Of a DNA stretch of 64,000 bases, positions 17,323 to 25,528 are shown in pieces (within the stretch, counting starts at the first letter, position 1; every line of letters starts with the position of its first letter). Under the pieces are notes generated by a model, which was given only the letters and a program-made list of their open reading frames with translations, had not been told where the DNA came from and did no database searches. The DNA lies in assembly GCA_033854175.1 (NCBI GenBank), contig JAWOKN010000158.1, positions 39,358-103,357 on the forward strand, read 5' to 3'. The DNA comes from DATKPE01 sp033854175 (lineage in GTDB: Bacteria; Bacteroidota; Ignavibacteria; UBA10030; SZUA-254). Made by a program: the position numbers and the translations under genes.

Positions 17323-18210
17323 TTATCGAACGCGCCGTACCTTTACGGCACCGAGGCCCGCTTCGATCCGGATGTTCATCTTGCCGTCGGCAGTGCGGTA
17401 GTTTGAACTGTAGTAGTTGTTTTCTTCCTTTTCGGTGAAGTCTTTGTCGAGGTCAAAGTGGGCGATCCAGTTTTTTTCATAGATAATTTTTGCACCCACA
17501 TCCTCCGGGATGTAGACGATCAGTGAACCCAGGCCGACCTCGATTTTGACGTCGACTTCCTTCTTGAGTTCCCCGCTGAAATCAAGCGTATAGGTGCCAA
17601 CACCACCCTCGAACTTCATCCGGTTGAAGTTCGCGTTGCAGAGACCCTCTCCTTCGAACTTGCTCAGCCCGGATTCAATTGTCATGTTTTCGATCACATT
17701 TTTGTTCGGTTTATCGAACCGCAATTTCACCGAACTTGCACCGGCGGACAGATTGAGATCTTTGACATTCAATCCTGTGAGGTCGATGTTTCCTTCCCCG
17801 AGACCCAGCCCGAGGTCAAACGAAATCGGAATCGCGTCGGAAAACTTCATATCCCAAGAGTTCGAGTGAAAGCCATCAAGGTTGAGGGAGTGCTTGCGGC
17901 TGTGGGATTTTACCTCAGCGTTGGTGTTGATGGCAAGATACCCGATCCCTTCGCGGGACTCGTAATCGAAAAAGTCGCTGAGATCGTTCTCCTTTTCCGT
18001 GCTGATGTCTGCGGCGACAACGACGGAGGGGCTTCCCTTTGCGATCGTCACATTTCCGAAACCGGCGTCGAGGTCGACCTTCAATTCACGCTCGTTCGTC
18101 AGTGGGATATCCTTGTGAAAGGTATGTGTCGAGAAGTAGGAGAAACCGCTGAAAAGGAGTAACGATAGTGCACATACCCCTGCCAGAATATAGAGTAGTC
18201 GTAGTGACAT
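17323..18210 (-). CDS. Membrane-anchored toastrack/LiaF-like domain protein
   Basis: A 295-residue protein with one N-terminal membrane segment (about residues 6-26) and a long extracytoplasmic beta-helical domain made of repeating ladders: LDAGFGNVTIAKG, LGLGLGEGNIDLTGL, LSAGASSVKLRF, FEGGVGTYTLDFSG, IEVGLGSLIVYIPE and IEAGLGAVKVRRV. This pattern matches the LiaF-C/toastrack group (DUF2154/DUF4097-like), often tied to envelope-stress circuits. It lies 37 bases downstream of an ECF sigma factor gene on the same strand and is probably co-transcribed with it, as a possible output or sensor of that sigma factor. Confidence 0.82.
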   Translation of the reverse strand: MSLRLLYILAGVCALSLLLFSGFSYFSTHTFHKDIPLTNERELKVDLDAGFGNVTIAKGSPSVVVAADISTEKENDLSDFFDYESREGIGYLAINTNAEVKSHSRKHSLNLDGFHSNSWDMKFSDAIPISFDLGLGLGEGNIDLTGLNVKDLNLSAGASSVKLRFDKPNKNVIENMTIESGLSKFEGEGLCNANFNRMKFEGGVGTYTLDFSGELKKEVDVKIEVGLGSLIVYIPEDVGAKIIYEKNWIAHFDLDKDFTEKEENNYYSSNYRTADGKMNIRIEAGLGAVKVRRVR

Positions 18211-18247
18211 ATTCCAGTTACTACTACGAATAACGGTGGGGAAAGTT

Positions 18248-18925
18248 TCAATAGTGCTTGATGCGCTGGCGGAGGTATTTATTCAGGAGTTCGCGAGCCC
18301 GGAATATGTGGGCTTTGACTGTCCCAATGGGAAGTTTGAGAATTTTGGCGATTTCTGCGTAATCCCGCTCCTCCGTATGGCGCATAATGATCACCCGTCT
18401 GTATTTTTCGGGCAGTTTTTGAACGGCCTCTTCGATGAGGCTAGCGCGCTGCTTCTGAATGATTGATTTATCAGGCTGGTAGGTTGTATCCGGGAGTTCG
18501 AAGTGATAGTCACTGTCGTCCATCGCAATCGGCTTGTCGATCGAAAATGTCTCGAGTTTCCTTTTCCGGATGTAGTCGATGGCGCTGTTGGTCGCGATTT
18601 TGTACAACCATGTGGAGAACGCGTATTCCTCGTTGAAGTTTTTCAGCGATGAGAATGCCTTGAGAAATACCTCCTGGGTGAGATCGAGTACCTGTTCTTG
18701 ATCGTGGATGATGCGGAAAATGAGGTTATAGATCGCGTCATGATACTTTTTCATCAATTGCTTGTAGGCAAATTGATCTCCTTTTAACGCATCGTGAATC
18801 AACCGGGAGTCTTCTTTCCGGGAATCCGTTTTGGCCTCGCTCTGTGGAGATCTCGGCGCGGGGGTCGATCGCGAGTGGGCCGCCAGGCGTGTGAGGTGCG
18901 CTTTCTGTGGTCTTTTCTTCCGCAT
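18248..18925 (-). CDS. ECF-type RNA polymerase sigma factor
   Basis: A 225-residue sigma70-family factor of the extracytoplasmic function group. Region 2 spans about residues 45-115 (FAYKQLMKKYHDAIYNLI, DLTQEVFLKAF, FSTWLYKIATNSAIDYIR) and region 4 about 165-215 (LPEKYRRVIIMRH, YAEIAKILKLPIGTVK, the helix-turn-helix). The N-terminal 40 residues are a basic, low-complexity extension not needed for the fold. No anti-sigma gene is visible next to it; the downstream gene encodes a membrane-anchored toastrack protein. Confidence 0.94.
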   Translation of the reverse strand: MRKKRPQKAHLTRLAAHSRSTPAPRSPQSEAKTDSRKEDSRLIHDALKGDQFAYKQLMKKYHDAIYNLIFRIIHDQEQVLDLTQEVFLKAFSSLKNFNEEYAFSTWLYKIATNSAIDYIRKRKLETFSIDKPIAMDDSDYHFELPDTTYQPDKSIIQKQRASLIEEAVQKLPEKYRRVIIMRHTEERDYAEIAKILKLPIGTVKAHIFRARELLNKYLRQRIKHY

Positions 18926-18955
18926 TCCGGAATTTTTTGACGACGAATTTGGGGT

Positions 18956-18984
18956 AAATTAACGAAAATTTGTCCGAGAGGCAA
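18956..18984 (-). promoter_or_regulatory. Putative promoter of the ECF sigma factor gene
   Basis: On the minus strand TTGCCT (18984-18979) and TAATTT (18961-18956) are 17 bases apart, about 30 bases before the sigma factor ATG. It has housekeeping-type hexamers rather than an obvious ECF-type promoter, so autoregulation is not evident here. Confidence 0.45.
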
Positions 18985-18994
18985 CCCCCTCCAT

Positions 18995-19023
18995 TTGAAT
19001 AATAGGAAGATTTTGGTTATGTT
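18995..19023 (+). promoter_or_regulatory. Putative promoter of tmk
   Basis: TTGAAT (18995-19000) and TATGTT (19018-19023) are spaced by 17 bases, with the tmk ATG at 19051. It diverges from the sigma factor promoter 10 bases away. Confidence 0.45.
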
Positions 19024-19050
19024 AAATGAGTATAAACAATCATCATGTAG

Positions 19051-19665
19051 ATGTTCATCACCTTCGAAGGTATCGACTATTCCGGTAAATCCACCCAGGC
19101 AAAACTTCTCGTAGAGCGTTTGAAACAGCAGGGAGATGATGTGGTGTTTTTGCGAGAACCGGGCGGAACCGCGGTATCAGAGAAAATCCGGACACTACTT
19201 CTGGATAAGTCCCTTCTGGATATGACGGATATGGCGGAGTTGTTCCTTTTCTCGGCTGCGCGGTGCCAGGTCGTGCAGGAGGTAATCCGTCCCGCCCTGG
19301 CAGAGGGGAAGATTGTCGTCTGCGACCGGTTTTATGATTCAACCACTGCCTATCAGGGGTACGGCCGTGGTCTGGATCTCGAGCACATCCGGCTGATCAA
19401 TAAACTCGCAACAGGTGGTCTTGTACCCGAGCTTACATTTATCGTGGAAATACCGGTCCAAGAGGTTCTCGCACGCAGGATCCGTGCAGGTTCTTCCCCT
19501 GACCGGATGGAATCTTCAGGTGATAGATTTTATCAGAATGCTGTCCAGGGGTACAGGACGATTGCGGAGATGGAGCCGCAACGCTGCATTCTCCTCGACG
19601 GCACGCAACCGGTCCAGCACGTGCATGAAAAGATATGGACTATTATTCAACAACGACGGGATTAG
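19051..19665 (+). CDS. tmk: Thymidylate kinase
   Basis: A 204-residue cytoplasmic kinase converting dTMP to dTDP. The P-loop is FEGIDYSGKST at residues 4-14, followed by the substrate-site FLREPGGT, the DRFYDSTTAYQGYGRG segment and a LID region with RIRAGSSPDRME. Length is normal for the family. The next gene, a protease, starts 13 bases after its stop, so the pair is likely co-transcribed. Confidence 0.96.
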   Translation: MFITFEGIDYSGKSTQAKLLVERLKQQGDDVVFLREPGGTAVSEKIRTLLLDKSLLDMTDMAELFLFSAARCQVVQEVIRPALAEGKIVVCDRFYDSTTAYQGYGRGLDLEHIRLINKLATGGLVPELTFIVEIPVQEVLARRIRAGSSPDRMESSGDRFYQNAVQGYRTIAEMEPQRCILLDGTQPVQHVHEKIWTIIQQRRD

Positions 19666-19678
19666 CCCGGAGGGATTT

Positions 19679-21349
19679 ATGAAGCGGTTCGCTAGATGGA
19701 ATAACATTACGATCATGAGCGTGGGCATGGTGCTGGTGGTAGTGTCCTTTGCCTTTGTCAGATTTGACGATTCTGATGCGGATTATTTTCTGAAAATCAA
19801 TAAAAGTATTGATATCTTCGGGCGTGTCTATCGTGAAGTGACAATGAATTATGTTGATGAGGTCGATCCGACGAAGTTTATGGAAGCCGGCATCGACGGC
19901 ATGCTGGAAACGCTTGATCCCTACACAAATTTTATCGATGAAACCGAAGGGGATGAAGTTGAGCTGTTGACTTCCGGGAAATATGGCGGCATCGGGGTGA
20001 CGATCGGTTTGCGTGACGGGAAAATCACGGTTCTGTCCGTCATGGATGGTTATTCCGCCCAGCGGCAGGGGATCCAGCCGGGAGACCGGATTCTGGCCAT
20101 CGATGGTAAGACCATCGAGGGCATGAGACCCGATAATGTCCGGTCGTTGACCCGTGGTGAACCTGGTTCCGAACTCCGTCTGAAAATCGAACGTGACGGG
20201 GAGCCTAAGCCGCTGGAATTTGTCCTCGTTCGTGAGGAGATTCAGCTCCACAATGTCAGCTATGCGGGTTTTATCGGCGATGGCATCGGGTATGTCCGGA
20301 TTGAAAGATTTTCCCGTGGTACCGGGGATGAACTCCGCCTTGCGATCAAAGACATGAAGATTAAAGGCCCTATCAAAGGTTTTATACTCGATTTGCGTGA
20401 CAATCCCGGGGGATTGCTCGACATGGCTGTTGATGTCGTTGAAAAGTTCGCACCGAAGGGGAGTCTGGTGGTCAGTACCCGTGGCCGTGAAGCCGGTAGT
20501 GAGAAAAAGTATTATGTGACGGAGGAACCGGTCCTTCCCGATGTTCCGCTTATTGTTCTTGTCAACCGGAACAGCGCAAGTGCAAGCGAGATTGTTGCCG
20601 GTGCCATACAGGATCTCGACCGGGGTGTGATTCTCGGGACCCGCACCTTTGGCAAGGGTCTTGTTCAGACTATTGTCCCCCTCGCATACAACACCCAATT
20701 GAAAATCACGACAGCGAAGTATTACACACCCAGCGGCCGCTGCATCCAGGAGATCAATTATCAGCAGCGAAACGCCGGCGGTGTATTTGCGGTGACTCCG
20801 GATAGCCTCCGCCATGCGTTCAACACTCTGAAGGGGAGAAAAGAATTCGAGTCAGGGGGGATTCAACCTGATACGGTTGTCCCCGCGCCATCGGTCAGCA
20901 CGTTGTATAATGAATTGCTGCGGAAATCGATGTTCCTCAAGTTTGCCGTCCATGTTGCTGCGGATAACAAAACCCAAATGCCGGGGATCAGCGACGACAG
21001 TCTACTGCAGGAATTCAAATCTTTTCTGGATAGTCAGCATTTCACCTACCAGAACGAATATGAGGCAAAGCTCAAGGAGCTCAGCGAGCTCGTCTCGAAA
21101 TCCAAATCGGTTGATGATATTCTCCCCGAGCTTGATAAAGTCAAGGCGATGCTTGAAACCGTAAAAGCCAACGATATCCGGCAAAATGCACGCGAGGTTT
21201 TAGACGGCGTGAAAATGGAGCTTGCAGGTCGGTACAAAGGGGATCAGGGAAGAATAGAAGCAACCTTTGCTGATGATGTTCAGCTGAACGCTGCGAGGGG
21301 ATTGCTGAAAAATCTGACGGAATACGGGCACGTGCTGACTGAACGCTGA
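19679..21349 (+). CDS. S41 family C-terminal processing peptidase
   Basis: A 556-residue serine protease of the CtpA/Prc family. The ATG at 19679 has GGAGGG just upstream and gives a single N-terminal membrane segment (about residues 10-28) that exports or anchors the rest in the periplasm. A PDZ domain (about 95-180: GGIGVTIGLRDGKITVLSV, GIQPGDRILAIDGKTI) is followed by the S41 core: FILDLRDNPGGLL, NRNSASASEIVAGA (nucleophilic Ser) and RTFGKGLVQTIV (general-base Lys). The last 150 residues are helical, with charged heptads. These enzymes trim C-termini of periplasmic proteins. Confidence 0.95.
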   Translation: MKRFARWNNITIMSVGMVLVVVSFAFVRFDDSDADYFLKINKSIDIFGRVYREVTMNYVDEVDPTKFMEAGIDGMLETLDPYTNFIDETEGDEVELLTSGKYGGIGVTIGLRDGKITVLSVMDGYSAQRQGIQPGDRILAIDGKTIEGMRPDNVRSLTRGEPGSELRLKIERDGEPKPLEFVLVREEIQLHNVSYAGFIGDGIGYVRIERFSRGTGDELRLAIKDMKIKGPIKGFILDLRDNPGGLLDMAVDVVEKFAPKGSLVVSTRGREAGSEKKYYVTEEPVLPDVPLIVLVNRNSASASEIVAGAIQDLDRGVILGTRTFGKGLVQTIVPLAYNTQLKITTAKYYTPSGRCIQEINYQQRNAGGVFAVTPDSLRHAFNTLKGRKEFESGGIQPDTVVPAPSVSTLYNELLRKSMFLKFAVHVAADNKTQMPGISDDSLLQEFKSFLDSQHFTYQNEYEAKLKELSELVSKSKSVDDILPELDKVKAMLETVKANDIRQNAREVLDGVKMELAGRYKGDQGRIEATFADDVQLNAARGLLKNLTEYGHVLTER

Positions 21350-21385
21350 TCCTTGGTGCCGGCCGGGCGGGGGAGGAAATGGTTT

Positions 21386-22042
21386 TTACCGTGCGGGTTG
21401 GTCCGCGGCGGCAAGGTAGCCGATTTCCATCAGTTTTGCCTGGATGAGGAGAAGAATCCTGTTGAAATCCCCCCGTTCGTGAACGAAGTCAACCTCGTCC
21501 GAGGGGATCGTCAGCAGCGGGCCCAGGTTGTAGTGCGCGATCCATTCCTGATAATGCTTCCGTAGTTGCTCCAGATACTCGCGGGGGATACTCTGTTCGT
21601 ATTCCCTCCCGCGCCGGGATATCTGGGTCAGGAGGGTTTCGATCCGGGCATCGAGGTAGATCAGAAGATCGGGAGGGCGGAGGTATTGCATCATGACCTT
21701 GTACAACTCCACGTAATTCGTGTAGTCCCGGTCATCCATCTTCCCGATGAGGTGAAGATTCCGGGCAAAAATTTCCGCGTCTTCATAAATCGAACGGTCC
21801 TGGATGACGCTCTCAGGGCCCTCGACGATTTTTTTATGATCGTTAAAACGTTTTGAAAGAAAATAGACCTGCAGGTTGAATGACCAGCGGTTCATGTCGT
21901 GGTAAAAATCGGCGAGATAGGGATTGTTCTCGACGGATTCGAAAAATGATCTCCAGCCGTAATGTTGGCTGAGAAGGCGCGTGAGTGAAGATTTGCCTGA
22001 TCCGATGTTTCCTGCGACCGCAACGAAAATTTTTCTCGGCAT
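21386..22042 (-). CDS. Deoxynucleoside kinase (deoxyadenosine/deoxycytidine kinase type)
   Basis: A 218-residue cytoplasmic kinase of the dNK/dCK/dGK family that phosphorylates deoxynucleosides to 5'-monophosphates. Visible motifs are the P-loop AGNIGSGKSS (residues 10-19), FFESVENNPYL with the catalytic Glu, VIQDRSIYEDAEIFA (the DRS motif) and the LID-type RRGREYEQSIPREYLEQL. It stops 37 bases from the convergent S41 protease gene. Substrate preference cannot be read from sequence. Confidence 0.93.
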   Translation of the reverse strand: MPRKIFVAVAGNIGSGKSSLTRLLSQHYGWRSFFESVENNPYLADFYHDMNRWSFNLQVYFLSKRFNDHKKIVEGPESVIQDRSIYEDAEIFARNLHLIGKMDDRDYTNYVELYKVMMQYLRPPDLLIYLDARIETLLTQISRRGREYEQSIPREYLEQLRKHYQEWIAHYNLGPLLTIPSDEVDFVHERGDFNRILLLIQAKLMEIGYLAAADQPAR

Positions 22043-22215
22043 AGCGTGCGTAATATAGATGATTCATCCCTGAATAGCAACAATCTTCACCCTCATGACA
22101 CCCACTCCTCATGGGTGATGGTGGTAACAAGGGTCTTGGTACAGCTGCAGTGCGCGGGCGGGAGTATTCCGTTTTATGAATATCCCGGTGCGATATTGCT
22201 TCTGTTGAATATAGC

Positions 22216-23355
22216 TCACCTGCTGTCACAGAGCGGGAACTGTCCGTGGCCCGGCACATTCCCGCCGACGTTCAACACAATACCGGTGTCGACCAGAACA
22301 TGACCGAACATGTCCGTCACACGGAACGTATAAGGTCCCGGCCCCATACCGTTCGGTTCCACAAAGTAATTGTAGCTCATTCTGTTGACGTTTGCGAAGG
22401 TTCCTCCGCTTGTCAGATATTCCACGCTCATGATCGGATAACGGTAATTCCGAATCTGAACTGCAGTCCACCACTGACTGCTTGCGTCCATAAAGTGGTA
22501 AATAATTGGCCCCGAGATGTTACACGTGACGAGGTGCCAGCTGATTTTCACCCTGCCCAGGGCCGTATCCGCGATTTTCGAGAAGGCGAGCGGGCTGAGG
22601 TCGATATCCCCGGGCTGGCATTCGGGGCAGCGGTCCACGATGCGGATGAAGATATCGGCGTTCGGACCGCTCACGCTCAGACAGGCGCCGCATATCGCCG
22701 ATCCGGCATAATCGGTCTGGTTCATCGCACCGACCATGAGATCATTCGGCGTAGGATCGAAGAGGCAATTTCCCCCGCCGTCGGCAAAACTGTAGAAGGT
22801 TGCATCACCGGTATGGGTTCCCTGCGTCGGGGAGCAAAGCGGCAGGTCCCCCATGGAAGAGAGGATAAGGTAGCCATCCGAGGAAACACGCACCCAGTAG
22901 CCTGAGCCGGACTGAATCGAATCGGAGACAAAATATCCGGAGGAATTGTATCCGAAGAATCTCGAAGACACGATCCCCGGAGGAATGCTTTGTACCGCAC
23001 TGGCAGGGATTGTCTGCGATATCGATCCGATCATGTTCCACCCTGCCGTCACGGGTACGGTGTCATCGATAACGAAGGATCCGGGGATGGTTTGTGTCGT
23101 CCCGCTGTCGGGTTTTAACCAGTACCCGTTGCCAACACTCAGGGATTCCGCGTTGAGGTAGTCTCCTGCGTACGCAAATGCCGTGACGTGTGAGGGGGAG
23201 AAGAGTTGCGATACCCGGGGGTCGGCCGGCCGGAGCGGGACAGAGGAAAGATTCCAGCCAGGGTTGAGATGAACCCTAGCGGAGTCCGTTGGAGAGGATT
23301 GCCGGCCGAAGCAGTACGTCAGTGAAAGAAGTATGAGTGAAATAATTCTCATCAT
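22216..23355 (-). CDS. Bacterial expansin with duplicated N-terminal module
   Basis: A 379-residue exported protein. A signal peptide (about 1-18) is followed by two similar segments, GWNLSSVPL (33-41) and GWNMIGSI (105-112), each ending in GYW (77-79 and 152-154), which look like a duplicated beta module. Residues 181-280 are the double-psi beta-barrel of expansins: GDATFYSF, VDRCPECQPGDIDLSPLAF with D241 and D252. Residues 283-376 are the expansin-like carbohydrate-binding domain: SQWWTAVQIRNYRYPIMS (W295, W296), MSYNYFVEP (Y328) and VPGHGQFPLC. Expansins loosen cellulose-rich or similar walls without hydrolysis. The Tyr found in the B. subtilis VTDLY segment is Cys here, as in disulfide-rich expansins. 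Confidence 0.88.
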   Translation of the reverse strand: MMRIISLILLSLTYCFGRQSSPTDSARVHLNPGWNLSSVPLRPADPRVSQLFSPSHVTAFAYAGDYLNAESLSVGNGYWLKPDSGTTQTIPGSFVIDDTVPVTAGWNMIGSISQTIPASAVQSIPPGIVSSRFFGYNSSGYFVSDSIQSGSGYWVRVSSDGYLILSSMGDLPLCSPTQGTHTGDATFYSFADGGGNCLFDPTPNDLMVGAMNQTDYAGSAICGACLSVSGPNADIFIRIVDRCPECQPGDIDLSPLAFSKIADTALGRVKISWHLVTCNISGPIIYHFMDASSQWWTAVQIRNYRYPIMSVEYLTSGGTFANVNRMSYNYFVEPNGMGPGPYTFRVTDMFGHVLVDTGIVLNVGGNVPGHGQFPLCDSR

Positions 23356-23372
23356 GAATTCGGATTACACCA

Positions 23373-23401
23373 AAGATAAGGAGTTTTGAACCGGATAGCA
23401 A
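23373..23401 (-). promoter_or_regulatory. Putative promoter of the expansin gene
   Basis: On the minus strand TTGCTA (23401-23396) and TATCTT (23378-23373) are 17 bases apart, giving a short leader of about 10 nt before the ATG at 23355. Suggests that the expansin is transcribed separately from the membrane/TPR genes upstream of it. Confidence 0.45.
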
Positions 23402-23480
23402 CGGAGGAGGGTCAAACGAGGATCTCGATGATGTGACCCTTGGTCTCCCGCGACACTCATGTCAGTCACTGTGAACGGGT

Positions 23481-25457
23481 TTACTGCCAGGTTTTGCGGA
23501 TGCTCTTCAGATATCCCTGCGCGGAACTGTTTCCCAGTTTCGCCGATTTGATCATCATTTCTTCTCCTCGTTTCTTATCACCCTTATCAGTAAAGATCAT
23601 GCCGAGGTTATAGTAAGCGTCGGAGTAGGTTGTATCGATCGAGACCGCCCGCTGAAAGAGTGGCAGGGCTTCGTCTTCATTATTATTCTGTGCAAAAATG
23701 CTCCCCAGGTTATTCATCGCGCGGGCTTGATTCGAGTCGAGCGCAATGGCTTTCTGAAAGAGAAAAATTGCGTGGGATGTGTCGCCCTTGTCCAGAAAAG
23801 CGTTCCCCTCGGTTACGCAAAAACTCGCATATCGGATCTTTAACCCTTTGTTGGTGGGATCAAGCCTGACCCAGGCGGTGTAAACTGAGTCGCGGCGGTC
23901 ATAAGCGTCCGGATTGTAGGCTGTGAGTACCTCGACCTGATTTTCATATCCGCGCGGATCTCCGGGGAATAATTTCGAATAGTGTTCCCAAACATCGATG
24001 GTTTTCAGCGGCTCGTTCTCTGCCGCATAGTACCTGCTGAGGCGGAGGTTATGTGTATAATGGCCGAGGTGGGAGAGGATCCGGGTGTCCCAGAGCGATT
24101 CGAATCTCTTGATGCTCGGTTCCCGCGTTGCATTGAGGATATACCATGGGGCTGTGAGCGCCAGAGTGACTGTCAGGATGAGAAAGAAGGTCCGGATGCC
24201 TGTCTCATTTTGCCGTTTATGGTACAGATGAGCAAAGAGCAGGTTCAGGAGAAAAAAATGTGCAGCAAAGACATCCCAGTCACTTGCGTATCCCTGTTCG
24301 ATTTTCGCCAACCAGAGGTAGATGAATATCGGCAGGGTCGCGATCACAAGCCAGAATGCAGGAGGGTCGAATGGATGCATTCCTCGCTCTCGTGTGATCA
24401 ACCAGCGCAAGATGAATGCGACTGCGAAGGGTGATATGAAGAGGGCGTAATTTCCGATATCGATTGCGTGGAAAAATGAAAATATCGTGTATGCCTGTGA
24501 ATACTGATTAATTGCGGAAATGTCGGAGGTGAGTGACAGGAAATGACTCATCGGGCTGATATCGATGAGGTGCGTGATATCAAACCGCGCAAGTGCAAGA
24601 ATCCCCAGCGTCAGAGCAACCCCCGCCCCGGCTCCTACCACGATCCCGCTCACCCTCTTCCTGCGGTATTCGATGTATGCGGTGTAGAGCAGCGACAGGC
24701 CCAACAGTCCGTTGATGTAATGACTGAAGGTCACCAAAACATAGAGGGGAGGGAGGAGCCAGAAATAATTTTTTCCGTTGAGCACAAGGAGCGAACAAAG
24801 AACATAGGTGGCGAGGAGCAGTGTTGACACCGCATAGATCTCAATGTAACCCAGATAGAACTCCATATACGGGAGAACCAGGAGGAACAAGAATGTCAGC
24901 AGGCGCTGTGATGGCTCGCTAAAAAGAGTTTTGACGATAAAATATGTGGCGACGATGAAACAGCATCCGAGGATTATCTCGGCTATGGAGAATGATGCAT
25001 AGATCTGAGGAAATTCAATCGGTCCAAGCCAATGGACAAGATAATACACCACGTAGATGGAGAGGGGTTCATGCCAGGGAGCGAGAATGGAATTCCCGGT
25101 CTGGTAATCGATAAAGTTATAGATCAGCGTATAGCTGTCCCCGAGAAGTGACGCACGGACCCGCAGCACCAGGGCGGCGATGAGGAAAAGGAGGAGAACC
25201 GACCCGAGGAATGTTAACGGACGGGTAGTCATGACCTGTGCCAACCGTGCGATCATCCGTTCAACGTTCAGTCTGGATGACATGAAAATAGCTGCTAGGA
25301 CGCCCATGGAAATCAGAACGATCACCGGCCAGGGGAGAAAACCCGCTATTGCGACACCCCAGTCTAACGCGACATGATGCACAAAACCCACCCAGGTGAG
25401 TGCCAGTAGAACAAGCGAAAGCGTGACTGCAAATTTAATATCCGGTAGGTTTTGCAT
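23481..25457 (-). CDS. Polytopic membrane protein with C-terminal TPRs (GT-C-like)
   Basis: A 658-residue protein with about eleven to thirteen membrane helices over the first 440 residues, then a soluble tail with about three TPR units (ARAMNNLGSIFAQNNNEDEALPLFQRA, SDAYYNLGMIFTDKGD). An acidic motif LRVRASLLGDSY in the first external loop and GYIEIYAV and SDWDVFAAHFF further on recall GT-C fold glycosyltransferases that use polyprenyl-phosphate sugars, but no diagnostic signature is complete. It is a clear paralogue of the next gene upstream (25529-27544), sharing LRVRAxLLGD, GYIExYAV and DWDVFAA. Function inferred: membrane glycosyl transfer or surface-polysaccharide handling. Confidence 0.75.
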   Translation of the reverse strand: MQNLPDIKFAVTLSLVLLALTWVGFVHHVALDWGVAIAGFLPWPVIVLISMGVLAAIFMSSRLNVERMIARLAQVMTTRPLTFLGSVLLLFLIAALVLRVRASLLGDSYTLIYNFIDYQTGNSILAPWHEPLSIYVVYYLVHWLGPIEFPQIYASFSIAEIILGCCFIVATYFIVKTLFSEPSQRLLTFLFLLVLPYMEFYLGYIEIYAVSTLLLATYVLCSLLVLNGKNYFWLLPPLYVLVTFSHYINGLLGLSLLYTAYIEYRRKRVSGIVVGAGAGVALTLGILALARFDITHLIDISPMSHFLSLTSDISAINQYSQAYTIFSFFHAIDIGNYALFISPFAVAFILRWLITRERGMHPFDPPAFWLVIATLPIFIYLWLAKIEQGYASDWDVFAAHFFLLNLLFAHLYHKRQNETGIRTFFLILTVTLALTAPWYILNATREPSIKRFESLWDTRILSHLGHYTHNLRLSRYYAAENEPLKTIDVWEHYSKLFPGDPRGYENQVEVLTAYNPDAYDRRDSVYTAWVRLDPTNKGLKIRYASFCVTEGNAFLDKGDTSHAIFLFQKAIALDSNQARAMNNLGSIFAQNNNEDEALPLFQRAVSIDTTYSDAYYNLGMIFTDKGDKKRGEEMMIKSAKLGNSSAQGYLKSIRKTWQ

Positions 25458-25528
25458 GTGTTATAATGTTTCTGGTCTTTGAAATATAGTAAATATGGGA
25501 TTGAGAGTATAGAATAGCTCCATGGATC

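Noticed and set aside
19643..20815. Minus-strand frame of 390 codons opposite the S41 protease
   Set aside because: The opposite strand encodes clear PDZ and S41 motifs; the antisense product has no family features.
22099..22117. Hairpin CACCCA-N7-TGGGTG between the expansin and deoxynucleoside kinase genes
   Set aside because: The stem is only six pairs with no T-run on either strand, so it is weak evidence for a terminator.
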